Source: Nocardioides daejeonensis
GTDB taxonomy: Bacteria > Actinomycetota > Actinomycetes > Propionibacteriales > Nocardioidaceae
Assembly (NCBI RefSeq): GCF_003194585.1
Contig: NZ_QHKZ01000009.1
Span: 1-64,000, forward strand
DNA length: 64,000 bases
Direction: 5' to 3'
Of the stretch, positions 32,907 to 40,907 are shown piece by piece (within the stretch, counting starts at the first letter, position 1; each line of letters starts with the position of its first letter). The notes under the pieces are model-generated. The model saw only the letters and a program-made list of their open reading frames with translations. It did not search any database and was not told the DNA's origin. The position numbers were made by a program, and so were the translations under genes.

Positions 32907-33668
32907 TCAGTCGGCGGCGTGGAGCAGCTCGACCACGCCGTCGACGGCGAGCGGGCGTCCGGCCACGTGCCAGGCGAACCCACCCACCTCGATCACCCGC
33001 GCCGTACCACCGGCTCCCTGGACCAGCGCCGCACCCGGGTACCAGTCCCACGGAGGCGTCGAGTGCTGGAACCAGACGCCGAGCCGACCGAGCGAGACCT
33101 CGACCATCTCCATGGATCCCGACCCGAAGGTGCGCAAGGTGGCTGGCCCTCGGGCGGCGCTCAGCCAGGCCCGGCGTACAGCATCGGTGTCCATCCAGCC
33201 GGGATGCAGGTAGGTCGCCGCGCCGACACTGTCGAGGGGCAGGTCGTCGAGCCGCTCGACCGGCTTCCCGTTCTCCGTCGTGGGGACCTGCGGGCCACCG
33301 ACCCAGACCCGACGGCCGGCAGCGTGGGCCACCGCGCCCAGCACCAGCTCCTCGCCGTCGAGCAGCGCCACGGCAGAGCACCAGTGGTGCAGCCGGTTGG
33401 CGAAGTTGTAGGTGCCGTCGACGGGGTCGATGACCCAGCGCCTGCCGGAGGTGCCGTCGTGCGCCGCGCCCTCCTCGCCGAGGACGCCGTCCTCCGGTCG
33501 GTGTCGCTGCAGCTCGGTCACCACGAATCTCTCGGCGGCGCGGTCGGCGTCGGTGACGAGGTCGGAGATCGACGACTTGTGCTGCACCGCGATGCCCGCC
33601 TTCCGCATCCGCCGGGCCAGGGCTGCCGCTTCGGTGACCAGGTGCGCAGCGAGGGTCGCGTCGTCCAC
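32907..33668 (-). CDS. Inositol monophosphatase-family phosphatase
   Basis: This 253-residue Mg-dependent phosphatase has the metal-binding motifs LGEEG, DPVDGTYNF and WDWYPGAALVQGAGG, and the phosphate-proximal DLVTDADRAAE. The family includes inositol monophosphatase, histidinol-phosphatase HisN and fructose-bisphosphatase types. The lysine-poor short form here resembles actinobacterial HisN-like proteins, but no histidine genes are nearby, so specificity is open. Confidence 0.85.
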   Translation of the reverse strand: MDDATLAAHLVTEAAALARRMRKAGIAVQHKSSISDLVTDADRAAERFVVTELQRHRPEDGVLGEEGAAHDGTSGRRWVIDPVDGTYNFANRLHHWCSAVALLDGEELVLGAVAHAAGRRVWVGGPQVPTTENGKPVERLDDLPLDSVGAATYLHPGWMDTDAVRRAWLSAARGPATLRTFGSGSMEMVEVSLGRLGVWFQHSTPPWDWYPGAALVQGAGGTARVIEVGGFAWHVAGRPLAVDGVVELLHAAD

Positions 33669-33725
33669 GGCCTCACCCTAGCGCCACCGCGCTAGCCTGG
33701 ATCACTAGGAGAGGAAGGCCTTCCC

Positions 33726-33887
33726 ATGACAACTCGGCCCGACGACCCAGCCTCAGAGGCAACCCCTCGGACCGCGCGCACCACACGCACGCACGCCGAG
33801 GCCGATGCCCTGGTCGACCAGATGAGCGAGCAATCGATGGCAGCGAGCGATGCGCCCTCGACCTGGGCGGGGCCGGACCGCCCGTGA
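33726..33887 (+). CDS. Small 53-residue protein with SMAASDAPSTWAG tail
   Basis: A short open frame with ATG at 33726 has AGGAGAGGAAGG just upstream. It encodes 53 residues with an acidic, Thr/Arg-rich N-terminal half and the C-terminal motif EQSMAASDAPSTWAG. I recall a similar E-S-F-P-A-S-D-P-P motif in many short actinobacterial and proteobacterial proteins of unknown function. It is divergent from the phosphatase gene and convergent with the oxidoreductase gene. Confidence 0.55.
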   Translation: MTTRPDDPASEATPRTARTTRTHAEADALVDQMSEQSMAASDAPSTWAGPDRP

Positions 33888-33928
33888 CCCCGTCAGGCGC
33901 CGTCGCGGCTCCCCGCCACGCAGCCCGA

Positions 33929-34579
33929 TCAGTAGGCGACGGTGAAGCGGGCCCGACGGTGGCGCGGCTGCTCGATCTCGCCGACGACGGCACGACCGAA
34001 GTCGGCGCCGGAGATCTGGGACTCGCCGGACTCGTCTGCCAGCAGCACATCGCCGCCGATGCGATAGCTGCCGGTCTCCTCGCCCGCAGCCCAGGGGCCG
34101 AAGCTTGCGGCGGGGCTGACGAAGAACCAGTCGAGCTCGGCGTCGCCGGCACGCAGATCCTGCAGGACGCCGTCCATCTCGGCCGCCTCGGCCCTGAACT
34201 CGTCAGGGAAGCCGTCGGTTTCGGCCAGCTTCGGGCCGTCCGCGGAGACCAGCAGCGAGCCGGCGCCCCCGACGACGCCGAAGCGGAGGCCGCGCTCGCG
34301 GGCGAGTTCGGCGATCGACGCCTCCAGGGCCCGCAGCCGCCCGGCGCCTTCGAGGTCGCCACGCGGTGAGAGCGCAGAGACGACGACGTCGGTCTCGCCC
34401 AACGCCCGGCCCAGGGTCTGGGGATCGGCGACGTCACCACTCTGGTAGTCGACGCCGTCAAGCCGCCCCTCGGGAAGGCTCCGACTCCAGGAGGTGACCT
34501 GGTGACCGTTGCGTGCCGCGATCGCCGCGATGTTGCGACCTGCGTAGCCGGTGCCGCCGAGGATGGTGATGCGTGCCAT
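33929..34579 (-). CDS. NAD(P)-binding oxidoreductase, YwnB/NmrA-like
   Basis: This 216-residue Rossmann-fold protein begins MARITILGGTGYAGRNIA, a clear dinucleotide-binding motif, and contains YQSGDVADPQTLGRAL and VVGGAGSLLV, as in YwnB/YhfK-type reductases. It is divergent from an HxlR regulator gene with a 142-bp shared promoter region holding an inverted repeat. Such HxlR-oxidoreductase pairs often respond to electrophiles or aldehydes. The start at 34579 is chosen because the fold begins there; a longer frame has no similarity. Confidence 0.85.
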   Translation of the reverse strand: MARITILGGTGYAGRNIAAIAARNGHQVTSWSRSLPEGRLDGVDYQSGDVADPQTLGRALGETDVVVSALSPRGDLEGAGRLRALEASIAELARERGLRFGVVGGAGSLLVSADGPKLAETDGFPDEFRAEAAEMDGVLQDLRAGDAELDWFFVSPAASFGPWAAGEETGSYRIGGDVLLADESGESQISGADFGRAVVGEIEQPRHRRARFTVAY

Positions 34580-34648
34580 GGGTTCCACTCCTAGATAGGT
34601 CGGGTCGGCCACAGGGGCCGCCGGAAGAGTCTCTTCACCAGACCTAAC

Positions 34649-34669
34649 AGTTACTGTTGGTGAGTAACT
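34649..34669. promoter_or_regulatory. Candidate HxlR operator
   Basis: AGTTACT (34649-34655) and AGTAACT (34663-34669) form an inverted repeat with a 7-base spacer. A third half-site AGTAAC lies at 34695-34700, 22 bp before the HxlR start. The position between the divergent oxidoreductase and hxlR genes fits autoregulation and target control. Confidence 0.55.
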
Positions 34670-34721
34670 TCCCGTTGGGGAGTAGGCACTTTGAAGTAAC
34701 CCACGCACCGAGGAGAGAGCG

Positions 34722-35093
34722 ATGGCCAGCCCCGCCTGGGACCCCTACGTCCGCGACTGCCCCACCCGCGACCTGCTCGACCGCATCGGAGATCGCTGGA
34801 CCGTCCTGGTGATCGGCACGCTTGCCGAGGGACCGCGCCGGTTCGGCGACATCGCCAAGGCCGTCGACGGCGTCTCCCAGAAGATGCTGACGCAGACCCT
34901 GCGGAGCCTCGAGCGTGACGGCCTGGTGACCCGCACCGTCTTCCCCCAGGTACCCCCGCGCGTCGACTACGAGCTCACTCCGCTCGGCCACTCCCTGCGC
35001 ACGCCGCTGCACACCCTGGAGGTCTGGGCGACGACGCATATGGAGCAGGTCGTCGAGGCCCGGCGCAGCTACGCGAGCGCCGCGGCGCGGTAG
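34722..35093 (+). CDS. HxlR-family transcriptional regulator
   Basis: This 123-residue winged-helix regulator has the HxlR pattern: Cys13 in RDCPTRDLLDRIGDRWT, FGDIAKAVDGVSQKMLTQTL for the recognition region and the wing RVDYELTPLGHSL. The conserved N-terminal Cys is the redox-sensing residue in several family members. It probably controls the divergent NAD(P)-binding oxidoreductase through the inverted repeat at 34649-34669. RBS GAGGAGAG precedes the ATG. Confidence 0.9.
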   Translation: MASPAWDPYVRDCPTRDLLDRIGDRWTVLVIGTLAEGPRRFGDIAKAVDGVSQKMLTQTLRSLERDGLVTRTVFPQVPPRVDYELTPLGHSLRTPLHTLEVWATTHMEQVVEARRSYASAAAR

Positions 35094-35108
35094 CGCCCTG
35101 CGCTCCCC

Positions 35109-36758
35109 TCAGCTGCCCGGAACGTCCATGTGCGGGTAGCGGTGGTCGATCGGCGGCACCAGTGTCTCCTTGATCGACCGGGCCGAGGTCCAGCGCAGCA
35201 GGTTGAGCATCGACCCCGCCTTGTCGTTGGTGCCGGAGGCACGCGCACCACCGAAAGGCTGCTGCCCGACCACGGCACCGGTCGGCTTGTCGTTGACGTA
35301 GAAGTTCCCGGCGGCGAACCGCAGCTCCTCGCTGGCCCAGTCGATGGCCCGCCGGTCGGTGGCCAGGACTGCACCGGTGAGCGCATACGGTGCCATCGAC
35401 TCGGCCTGTCGCACGATCTCCTCGAACGCCCCGGGCCGGGTGTCGTCGTACACGTGGAGGGCGAGGATCGGCCCGAAGTACTCGGTCCGGAACATCTCGT
35501 CTGCAGGATCCTCGGCGACCACGATCGTCGGGCGGACGAACCATCCGACACTGTCGTCGACGGTGCCGCCGGCCACGACGTGCAGCCCGGCTGTCGACGA
35601 CGCCCGTTCGATCGCCGCCTTGTGCTTGGCGAACGCCCGGCCGTCGATGACGGCGCCGGTGAAGTTGGCGAAGTCGGTCGGGTCGCCGATCGGCAGCGCG
35701 TCGGTCTCGGCGATCAGGTCGTCGCCCATCCGGGCCCACAACGACCGGGGCACGTAGGCACGGGAAGCTGCCGAGCACTTCTGGCCGGCGTACTCGAACG
35801 CACCGCGGATCAGCGCGGTCCGCAGCACGGCGGGATCGGCCGATGGGTGGGCGATCACGAAGTCCTTGCCCCCGGTCTCCCCCACCAACCGCGGATAGCT
35901 CCGGTACGACGACAGGTTCTCCCCCACCGTGCGCCACAGGTGCTGGAAGGTCGGGGTGGAACCGGTGAAGTGGATGCCCGCCAGCCCGGGGTCCGCAAGC
36001 GCGACCTCGGAGACCGCGAGGCCGTCGCCCGGCAGCATGTTGATGACGCCGGGCGGCATGCCCGCCTCCTCGAGCAGCTCCATGGTGAGCGAGGCGGCGA
36101 GCTGCTGGGTGGGCGACGGCTTCCAGAGCACCGTGTTGCCCATCAGCGCGGGGGCAGTCGGCAGGTTGCCCGCGATGGCGGTGAAGTTGAAGGGCGTGAT
36201 CGCGTAGACGAAGCCCTCCAGCGGCCGGTGATCGGTGCGGTTCCACACCCCCGGCGCATTGCGGATCGGCTGCTCGGCGAGGATCTGACGACCGAAGTGG
36301 ACGTTGAACCGCCAGAAGTCGATGAGCTCGCAGGCGGCGTCGATCTCCGCCTGGAAGGGGCTCTTCGACTGGCCGAGCACGGTGGCCGCGTTGAGACGCT
36401 GCCGCCAGGGACCGGCAAGCAGCTCGGCGGCACGGAGCAGGATCGCCGCCCGGTCGTCGTACGAGAGCCCGCGCCAGCCCGGCGCGGCCTCGCGGGCAGC
36501 GGCGATCGCCGCCCGGGTGTCGTCGGCTGTGCTGTTGCGCAGCACGCCCACGACCTGCTGGTGGGCGTGTGGCTGCACGACCTGGATCTCCTCGCCCCGG
36601 CCCGCGACGCGCTCGCCACCGATGTGGGCATCGAGCTGGCGCACGGTACCCACCTGTGCTGCTAGCTCGGCGGCGAGCTCCGCGCGCTCGGCAGTGCCCG
36701 GCGCGTAGCTGAGGTTGGGCTCGTTGACGGGAGCCGGCGGGGTGGTGATGGCGTCCAT
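35109..36758 (-). CDS. pruA: L-glutamate gamma-semialdehyde (P5C) dehydrogenase
   Basis: This 549-residue dehydrogenase catalyses the second step of proline catabolism, P5C to glutamate with NAD. Motifs are ITPFNFTAIAGNLP, HFTGSTPTFQHLW, the Glu in RLVGETGGKDF, the catalytic Cys in GAFEYAGQKCSAASR and the C-terminal PFGGARASGTNDKAG. Length and pattern fit the monofunctional 1-pyrroline-5-carboxylate dehydrogenase of actinobacteria. It lies 18 bp downstream of putB on the same strand. Control by the divergent PucR-type regulator is likely. Confidence 0.94.
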   Translation of the reverse strand: MDAITTPPAPVNEPNLSYAPGTAERAELAAELAAQVGTVRQLDAHIGGERVAGRGEEIQVVQPHAHQQVVGVLRNSTADDTRAAIAAAREAAPGWRGLSYDDRAAILLRAAELLAGPWRQRLNAATVLGQSKSPFQAEIDAACELIDFWRFNVHFGRQILAEQPIRNAPGVWNRTDHRPLEGFVYAITPFNFTAIAGNLPTAPALMGNTVLWKPSPTQQLAASLTMELLEEAGMPPGVINMLPGDGLAVSEVALADPGLAGIHFTGSTPTFQHLWRTVGENLSSYRSYPRLVGETGGKDFVIAHPSADPAVLRTALIRGAFEYAGQKCSAASRAYVPRSLWARMGDDLIAETDALPIGDPTDFANFTGAVIDGRAFAKHKAAIERASSTAGLHVVAGGTVDDSVGWFVRPTIVVAEDPADEMFRTEYFGPILALHVYDDTRPGAFEEIVRQAESMAPYALTGAVLATDRRAIDWASEELRFAAGNFYVNDKPTGAVVGQQPFGGARASGTNDKAGSMLNLLRWTSARSIKETLVPPIDHRYPHMDVPGS

Positions 36759-36776
36759 CTCAGTTCCTCTCGTGGG

Positions 36777-37712
36777 TCAGCGGTGGGCGAGCGCGCGCAG
36801 GAAGAACGCGACGTTGGCGGGGCGCTCGGCGAGTCGGCGCATGAAATAGCCGTACCAGTCGGTGCCGAACGGCACATAGACCCGGACCTGGTGGCCCGTG
36901 TCGAGCAGACGTTGCTCCAGCGCGGGCCGGACCCCGTGCAACAGCTGTGCCTCCCAGTCGGCGTCGCCGCGTCCGGCGTGTGCTGCAGCACGGACCGCGT
37001 GCTCGACCAGCGCCTCGTCGTGGGTGGCGATCATCGGGTAGCAGTCGGCGGCCATCAGCGCCTCGATCGCTTCGGCGTAGGCGCGGTCGACATCCGCCTT
37101 TCCGGGCCAGGCGACCGAGACGGGCTCGCGATAGGCGCCCTTCACCAGCCGGATCCGTACGCCGGCACGGGCCAGCGCCGCGATGTCTCCTGGAGTGCGG
37201 CGCAGGTTGGTCTGCAGCACGTTGCCCACCCAGGGGTGGTCCGCGCGGAGCTCTGCACCGATGGCCAAGGTCGAGTCGACGGTGGAGTGGTCCTCCATGT
37301 CCAGGGTGACTGTGCACCCGTGTGCCGCGGCCGCCATGCACACCTGCGCAGCGTGGTCGGTGGCGATCGCAGCGCCGTCAGGCAGTGCCTGTCCGAGCGC
37401 CGAGAGCTTGAGCGAGAGATCGGCGCCGGCGGCGTGGCCCGCCCGCGCCAACGCCTCGAGCAGGTCTAGGTAGGCGTCCCGGGTCTGGAGCGCGCCGGCC
37501 AGGTCGTGCACGTCCTCACCGAGGACATCGAGGGTGACCCGGCGACCGGCGGCCACGAGGCGACCCGTCGCTGCCAGGGCATCCGCTGTGGTCTCCCCCG
37601 CCACGAAGCGGTCAACGACCCGACGGGTCAGCGGGAACGACTCGACCGCCCGCCGGGTGCGGGCGCTGCGAGAGGCGCGGTTGAGCACGGTGCTGAGCGG
37701 GCTCACGGTCAT
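36777..37712 (-). CDS. putB: Proline dehydrogenase, monofunctional
   Basis: This 311-residue FAD enzyme oxidises proline to P5C. It has the short monofunctional PutB/PruB barrel: LSLKLSALGQALPDG, VTLDMEDHSTVDSTL, NVLQTNLRRTP, RIRLVKGAYREP and the C-terminal Arg pair in YGYFMRRLAERPAN. It is the first gene of the putB-pruA operon and is divergent from a PucR-type regulator. This arrangement matches mycobacterial pruB-pruA-pruC. Confidence 0.94.
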   Translation of the reverse strand: MTVSPLSTVLNRASRSARTRRAVESFPLTRRVVDRFVAGETTADALAATGRLVAAGRRVTLDVLGEDVHDLAGALQTRDAYLDLLEALARAGHAAGADLSLKLSALGQALPDGAAIATDHAAQVCMAAAAHGCTVTLDMEDHSTVDSTLAIGAELRADHPWVGNVLQTNLRRTPGDIAALARAGVRIRLVKGAYREPVSVAWPGKADVDRAYAEAIEALMAADCYPMIATHDEALVEHAVRAAAHAGRGDADWEAQLLHGVRPALEQRLLDTGHQVRVYVPFGTDWYGYFMRRLAERPANVAFFLRALAHR

Positions 37713-37778
37713 GCCTCCACGGTAGGAGGACGGATCGCCGGAAGGAACCGACGAATGTCACATGATCAGAACACCGCC

Positions 37779-37794
37779 TGCGACACTTGTCGCA
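37779..37794. promoter_or_regulatory. Palindrome overlapping the start of the proline regulator gene
   Basis: TGCGACA (37779-37785) and TGTCGCA (37788-37794) are perfectly complementary with a 2-base spacer. The last A is the first base of the ATG at 37794. It lies between divergent putB and the regulator gene, so it may be the regulator's own operator. Confidence 0.5.
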
Positions 37795-38954
37795 TGACCT
37801 CGTTGGACGAGCTGGTGGAGGAGATGGCGCGCCTGACCGATGCCCCCTGCACCCTGGAGGACGCGGAGTTCCGGCTGATCGGGTTCTCCGACCATCACGG
37901 CGGAGACGTCGTCGACCAGGTCCGCCAGCGCTCGATCCTGGAGCGCCGCTCCACCGACGAGGTGCGCGCCTGGTTCCGCTCCCACGGCATCGAGACCGCA
38001 CCGGGGCCGCTTCGCATCCCGGGCGATGACGCGCTGGGGATCGTGGGCCGCCTGTGCGTGCCCGCCCGTCACCTCGGCCGAGTCCGTGGCTACTTCTGGC
38101 TGATCGACCCGGACGACCGAATCGCCGCGTCGACCTGGCCCGAGGCCCTGCGGATCGCGGAGAGCGCTGCCGGACTGCTCAATGTCGCCGAGCGCCGGCA
38201 GGTGCACCGCGACGAGTTGTTCCGCGAAGTCATCGAGGGGGCGCGGACCAGCGCCCGGGAGTCGGTGACCGAGTTCGCCTGGGCCGGTGGCTTCGATCTC
38301 CACGAGCCGGTGCACTGCGTGCTCGTCGAACGGCCGGAGCTCCTCGACCAGGTGGCCAGCCGGCCGACCCGATCCGGCGTGCTGTGGGTGCGCACCGGCG
38401 ACGAAACGGCGGCTGTCGTCGTGCGCTCCCCCCTGCTCGACCACGCCACGACGCTGGACGCGCTGCTTGCCGCGATCGGGCTGGGGCGGCGCGTCGACGC
38501 CCTCGACCGCAGCACTCGCGCTGCCGTCGGCCCGCGCGTCACCGGCATCGACGACCTGAGCACCGCCTACCGCGGCGCTGCCGTCGCGTTGCGCGTGGCC
38601 CGCTCTCGCGCTCCCGGCGAGGTGACCACCTGGGAGTCGCTGGGCCCACTGGCTCTCCTCGGCGTCGCCCGAGACGCCGACCTGCGCGACACGGTGCTCT
38701 CCCCCGAGCTCTCCGGGTTCCTCGCCTCCGCGCCGTCCGACGTACGCCGGACGGTGCAGGTGTGGCTCGACGAGGCAGGCAGCGTGGCGCGCACGGCGGC
38801 CCGCCTCGCGGTCCACCGCCAGACGGTCTACCACCGGTTGGCCCAGGTCGAGCGCGCCACCGGCTACGACCTCGACCGCGGTGACGCCCGGCTCCGGCTG
38901 CATCTCGCCCTCACCCTCGCCCCCTACGTCGAAGCGCCGGCAACCCAGGAGTGA
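37794..38954 (+). CDS. PucR-type regulator of proline catabolism, PruC-like
   Basis: This 386-residue regulator ends in a PucR C-terminal helix-turn-helix (GSVARTAARLAVHRQTVY, then HRLAQVERATGYDLD). By gene order it corresponds to mycobacterial PruC, the activator of pruBA. The N-terminal region MTSLDELVEEMARLTDAP matches the usual family beginning. An ATG at 37755 with AAGGA upstream would add 13 residues, including a CDTC, but would leave only 42 bp to divergent putB. The start at 37794 implies a leaderless or weakly led message. Confidence 0.85.
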   Translation: MTSLDELVEEMARLTDAPCTLEDAEFRLIGFSDHHGGDVVDQVRQRSILERRSTDEVRAWFRSHGIETAPGPLRIPGDDALGIVGRLCVPARHLGRVRGYFWLIDPDDRIAASTWPEALRIAESAAGLLNVAERRQVHRDELFREVIEGARTSARESVTEFAWAGGFDLHEPVHCVLVERPELLDQVASRPTRSGVLWVRTGDETAAVVVRSPLLDHATTLDALLAAIGLGRRVDALDRSTRAAVGPRVTGIDDLSTAYRGAAVALRVARSRAPGEVTTWESLGPLALLGVARDADLRDTVLSPELSGFLASAPSDVRRTVQVWLDEAGSVARTAARLAVHRQTVYHRLAQVERATGYDLDRGDARLRLHLALTLAPYVEAPATQE

Positions 38955-38993
38955 GGTCCTCGCGCTCTCCGCGGGTCTCTCAGTAACGCGTAC

Positions 38994-39254
38994 TCAGCGG
39001 CGCGGGCGCAGGCAGACCCAGAGCAGCGCCACCCCGAAGCCCGCGATGATCGGGCCCAGATAGCCGAACGCAGAGGGTCCCACCTCCTCGCCGACCGTTC
39101 CCCAGGACCACAGAGTCAGGTAGCCGCCGACCACGGCCAACGCAAGCCCGACAGGGAGCCCCAACCACAGGGCGGGGCCGCGCGACGGCTCACCGTAACG
39201 GGACGGATCCCTCACTGGTCCACTCTCCTCAAGCACGCGTACGAGCGCAGCCAC
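38994..39254 (-). CDS. Small membrane protein, unknown function
   Basis: An 86-residue frame predicts two membrane helices: LWLGLPVGLALAVVGGYLTL and GPIIAGFGVALLWVCL, with a basic C terminus RPRR. This topology is common among uncharacterised actinobacterial small membrane proteins. No family is recognised. It is convergent with the proline regulator gene and divergent from the lysoplasmalogenase-like gene. Confidence 0.6.
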   Translation of the reverse strand: MAALVRVLEESGPVRDPSRYGEPSRGPALWLGLPVGLALAVVGGYLTLWSWGTVGEEVGPSAFGYLGPIIAGFGVALLWVCLRPRR

Positions 39255-39318
39255 CGTACCCGCCCGCGACTTTCGGGTTCCGCTGCGCCCCGCGCGACCG
39301 CACCCCTACCGTTGCGCC

Positions 39319-40011
39319 GTGCGCACCCCTACTCGACTGAAGGTCGCCTACGCCGCGATCGCCGCCCTCGACACGCTGCTCGCCGGATCGAGTCGACCCG
39401 CCGCGCATCGCCTGCGCCACCTGACCAAGCCGCTTCTGCTCCCGGTGCTCGGTGCGGCGCTGGCCACCGACCCACGAGCGGAGGCATCACCCCTGCGGCC
39501 CACCACCCTGGCGGCCCAGTGCGCGGGCTGGGGCGGCGACGTACTGCTGTTGCGGCACGGCGACCGCGCATTCGCAGCGGGCGCCACCTCCTTCGGCGTC
39601 GGGCACCTCGCCTATCTGACCGGCTTCGGCAGTCACCGTGACCGTCGGACGCCGTTGGCGCACGGCGGCGCTGCTCGCGCGATCGCCACGCTCTGGGCCG
39701 TGAGCGGTCCCGTCGTCGCGATGGTGGCGGCACGGCGCAACGGCCGCCTCGGCGCCACCGTCCTCGGCTACTCGGCACTGCTCTCGACCACCGCGATCGC
39801 CTCCACCCACCTCGACCCGGCGCTCCCCCGCGATGCCCGGATGCTCACCGCGGCCGGCGGGCTGCTCTTCCTCGCCTCCGACACCGTCCTGGGAGCGCGG
39901 ACCTTCCTCCTCCCCGAGCCGTCGCAACGCCTGGAGTCGGTCGTGATGGCTACCTACACCGGCGCACAGCTCCTCCTGGCAGAGGGTGCCGCGCGAGCCG
40001 GACGCCGCTAG
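39319..40011 (+). CDS. YhhN-family membrane protein, lysoplasmalogenase-like
   Basis: This 230-residue protein with about seven or eight hydrophobic segments matches the YhhN/TMEM86 family, whose animal members hydrolyse lysoplasmalogens. Conserved blocks are HLTKPLLLPVLGAAL, CAGWGGDVLLL, ATSFGVGHLAYL, LFLASDTVLG and TYTGAQLLL; the Asp residues in GGDVLL and ASDTVLG are invariant in the family. The GTG start at 39319 fits the Lys/Arg-containing first helix. The bacterial role is unknown. Its end overlaps the convergent hydrolase gene by 4 bp. Confidence 0.82.
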   Translation: MRTPTRLKVAYAAIAALDTLLAGSSRPAAHRLRHLTKPLLLPVLGAALATDPRAEASPLRPTTLAAQCAGWGGDVLLLRHGDRAFAAGATSFGVGHLAYLTGFGSHRDRRTPLAHGGAARAIATLWAVSGPVVAMVAARRNGRLGATVLGYSALLSTTAIASTHLDPALPRDARMLTAAGGLLFLASDTVLGARTFLLPEPSQRLESVVMATYTGAQLLLAEGAARAGRR

Positions 40012-40790
40012 CCGACGCGTCGGGGCAACGGCGAGCGCGCACCCCACCACGCCAGGACCCGGTCCACGACGGGCTCCGGTGTGCGCACCCACGTGATGTG
40101 GTCATTGGACGCACCGGCCGGCACGTCGGCATCGCGATAGAGCCACCGCTGCTGCGCCGCGGGGTCGTAGAGCTCGGCGAGCGCATCGACCGCCGCCACC
40201 GGCGAGAGCTCGTCGCCCTCCAGGCTGATGATCAGGCTCGGCGTCTCCAACGGCTCCCCCACCGTGTACGGCGGTCGCCCGGTCAGCACCATGCGCGCCC
40301 ACTCCCGCATCAGGCTCCGAGCCCCCGGTCCTCCGAAGGCGGGACGGGGCAGATGGCCGAACAGGGCGGTCGTCGCCGGGACGACGACGCCCGCCATCAG
40401 CGCGAGCGGCAACCCTCCGTAGCGGTAGTGCCGGAAGTACGGCAGCGCGCCACCGACGGTGATGACGCCATCGGCCTCCGACCCAGCCGCCTCGTAGCCC
40501 GTCACGAGCTGCGCCCCGAGGCTGTGCCCGAGCAACAGCACCGGCCGGCCGGGATCCTCGGCCCGCGCCCGTCGTACGGCGTCGGCGATGTCACCGATCT
40601 CGTCTGCGTAGGTCCAGTCGTGGGCCCGACTGGCGGGCGGCAGGGCGCGTTCGAAGCCCCGTCGCGGGAGCGCCCGCGCCTGCCATCCTCGCGCCTCGAA
40701 CGCCTCGATGAGCGGCCGGTAGTAGCCCGAGCCGATGGCCATCGCCGGCGAGACGAGCACCACCGGCGCGGGGGTGAGCGGCTGAGTCAC
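40008..40790 (-). CDS. Alpha/beta hydrolase
   Basis: This 260-residue alpha/beta hydrolase has the nucleophile elbow LLGHSLGAQL (Ser94), a late acidic residue in SLEGDELSP and a His in SNDHITWVR, giving a plausible triad. The N terminus VVLVSPAMAIGSGYYRPL replaces the common HGxG. The substrate is unknown. It is convergent with the YhhN-family gene. Upstream to 40907 lies a 117-bp gap with nothing recognisable. Confidence 0.82.
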   Translation of the reverse strand: MTQPLTPAPVVLVSPAMAIGSGYYRPLIEAFEARGWQARALPRRGFERALPPASRAHDWTYADEIGDIADAVRRARAEDPGRPVLLLGHSLGAQLVTGYEAAGSEADGVITVGGALPYFRHYRYGGLPLALMAGVVVPATTALFGHLPRPAFGGPGARSLMREWARMVLTGRPPYTVGEPLETPSLIISLEGDELSPVAAVDALAELYDPAAQQRWLYRDADVPAGASNDHITWVRTPEPVVDRVLAWWGARSPLPRRVG

Positions 40791-40907
40791 GGTCGGTGAG
40801 CTCCTGTCGTGGGGTGGGGGTGGGAGTGGCGTCGAACGTCGCGAAGACTATGCCGCGTCAGCCGGCGTCCTCGCGGTCGCACCGCAGCCAGGACGCCGAG
40901 ACGAGGG

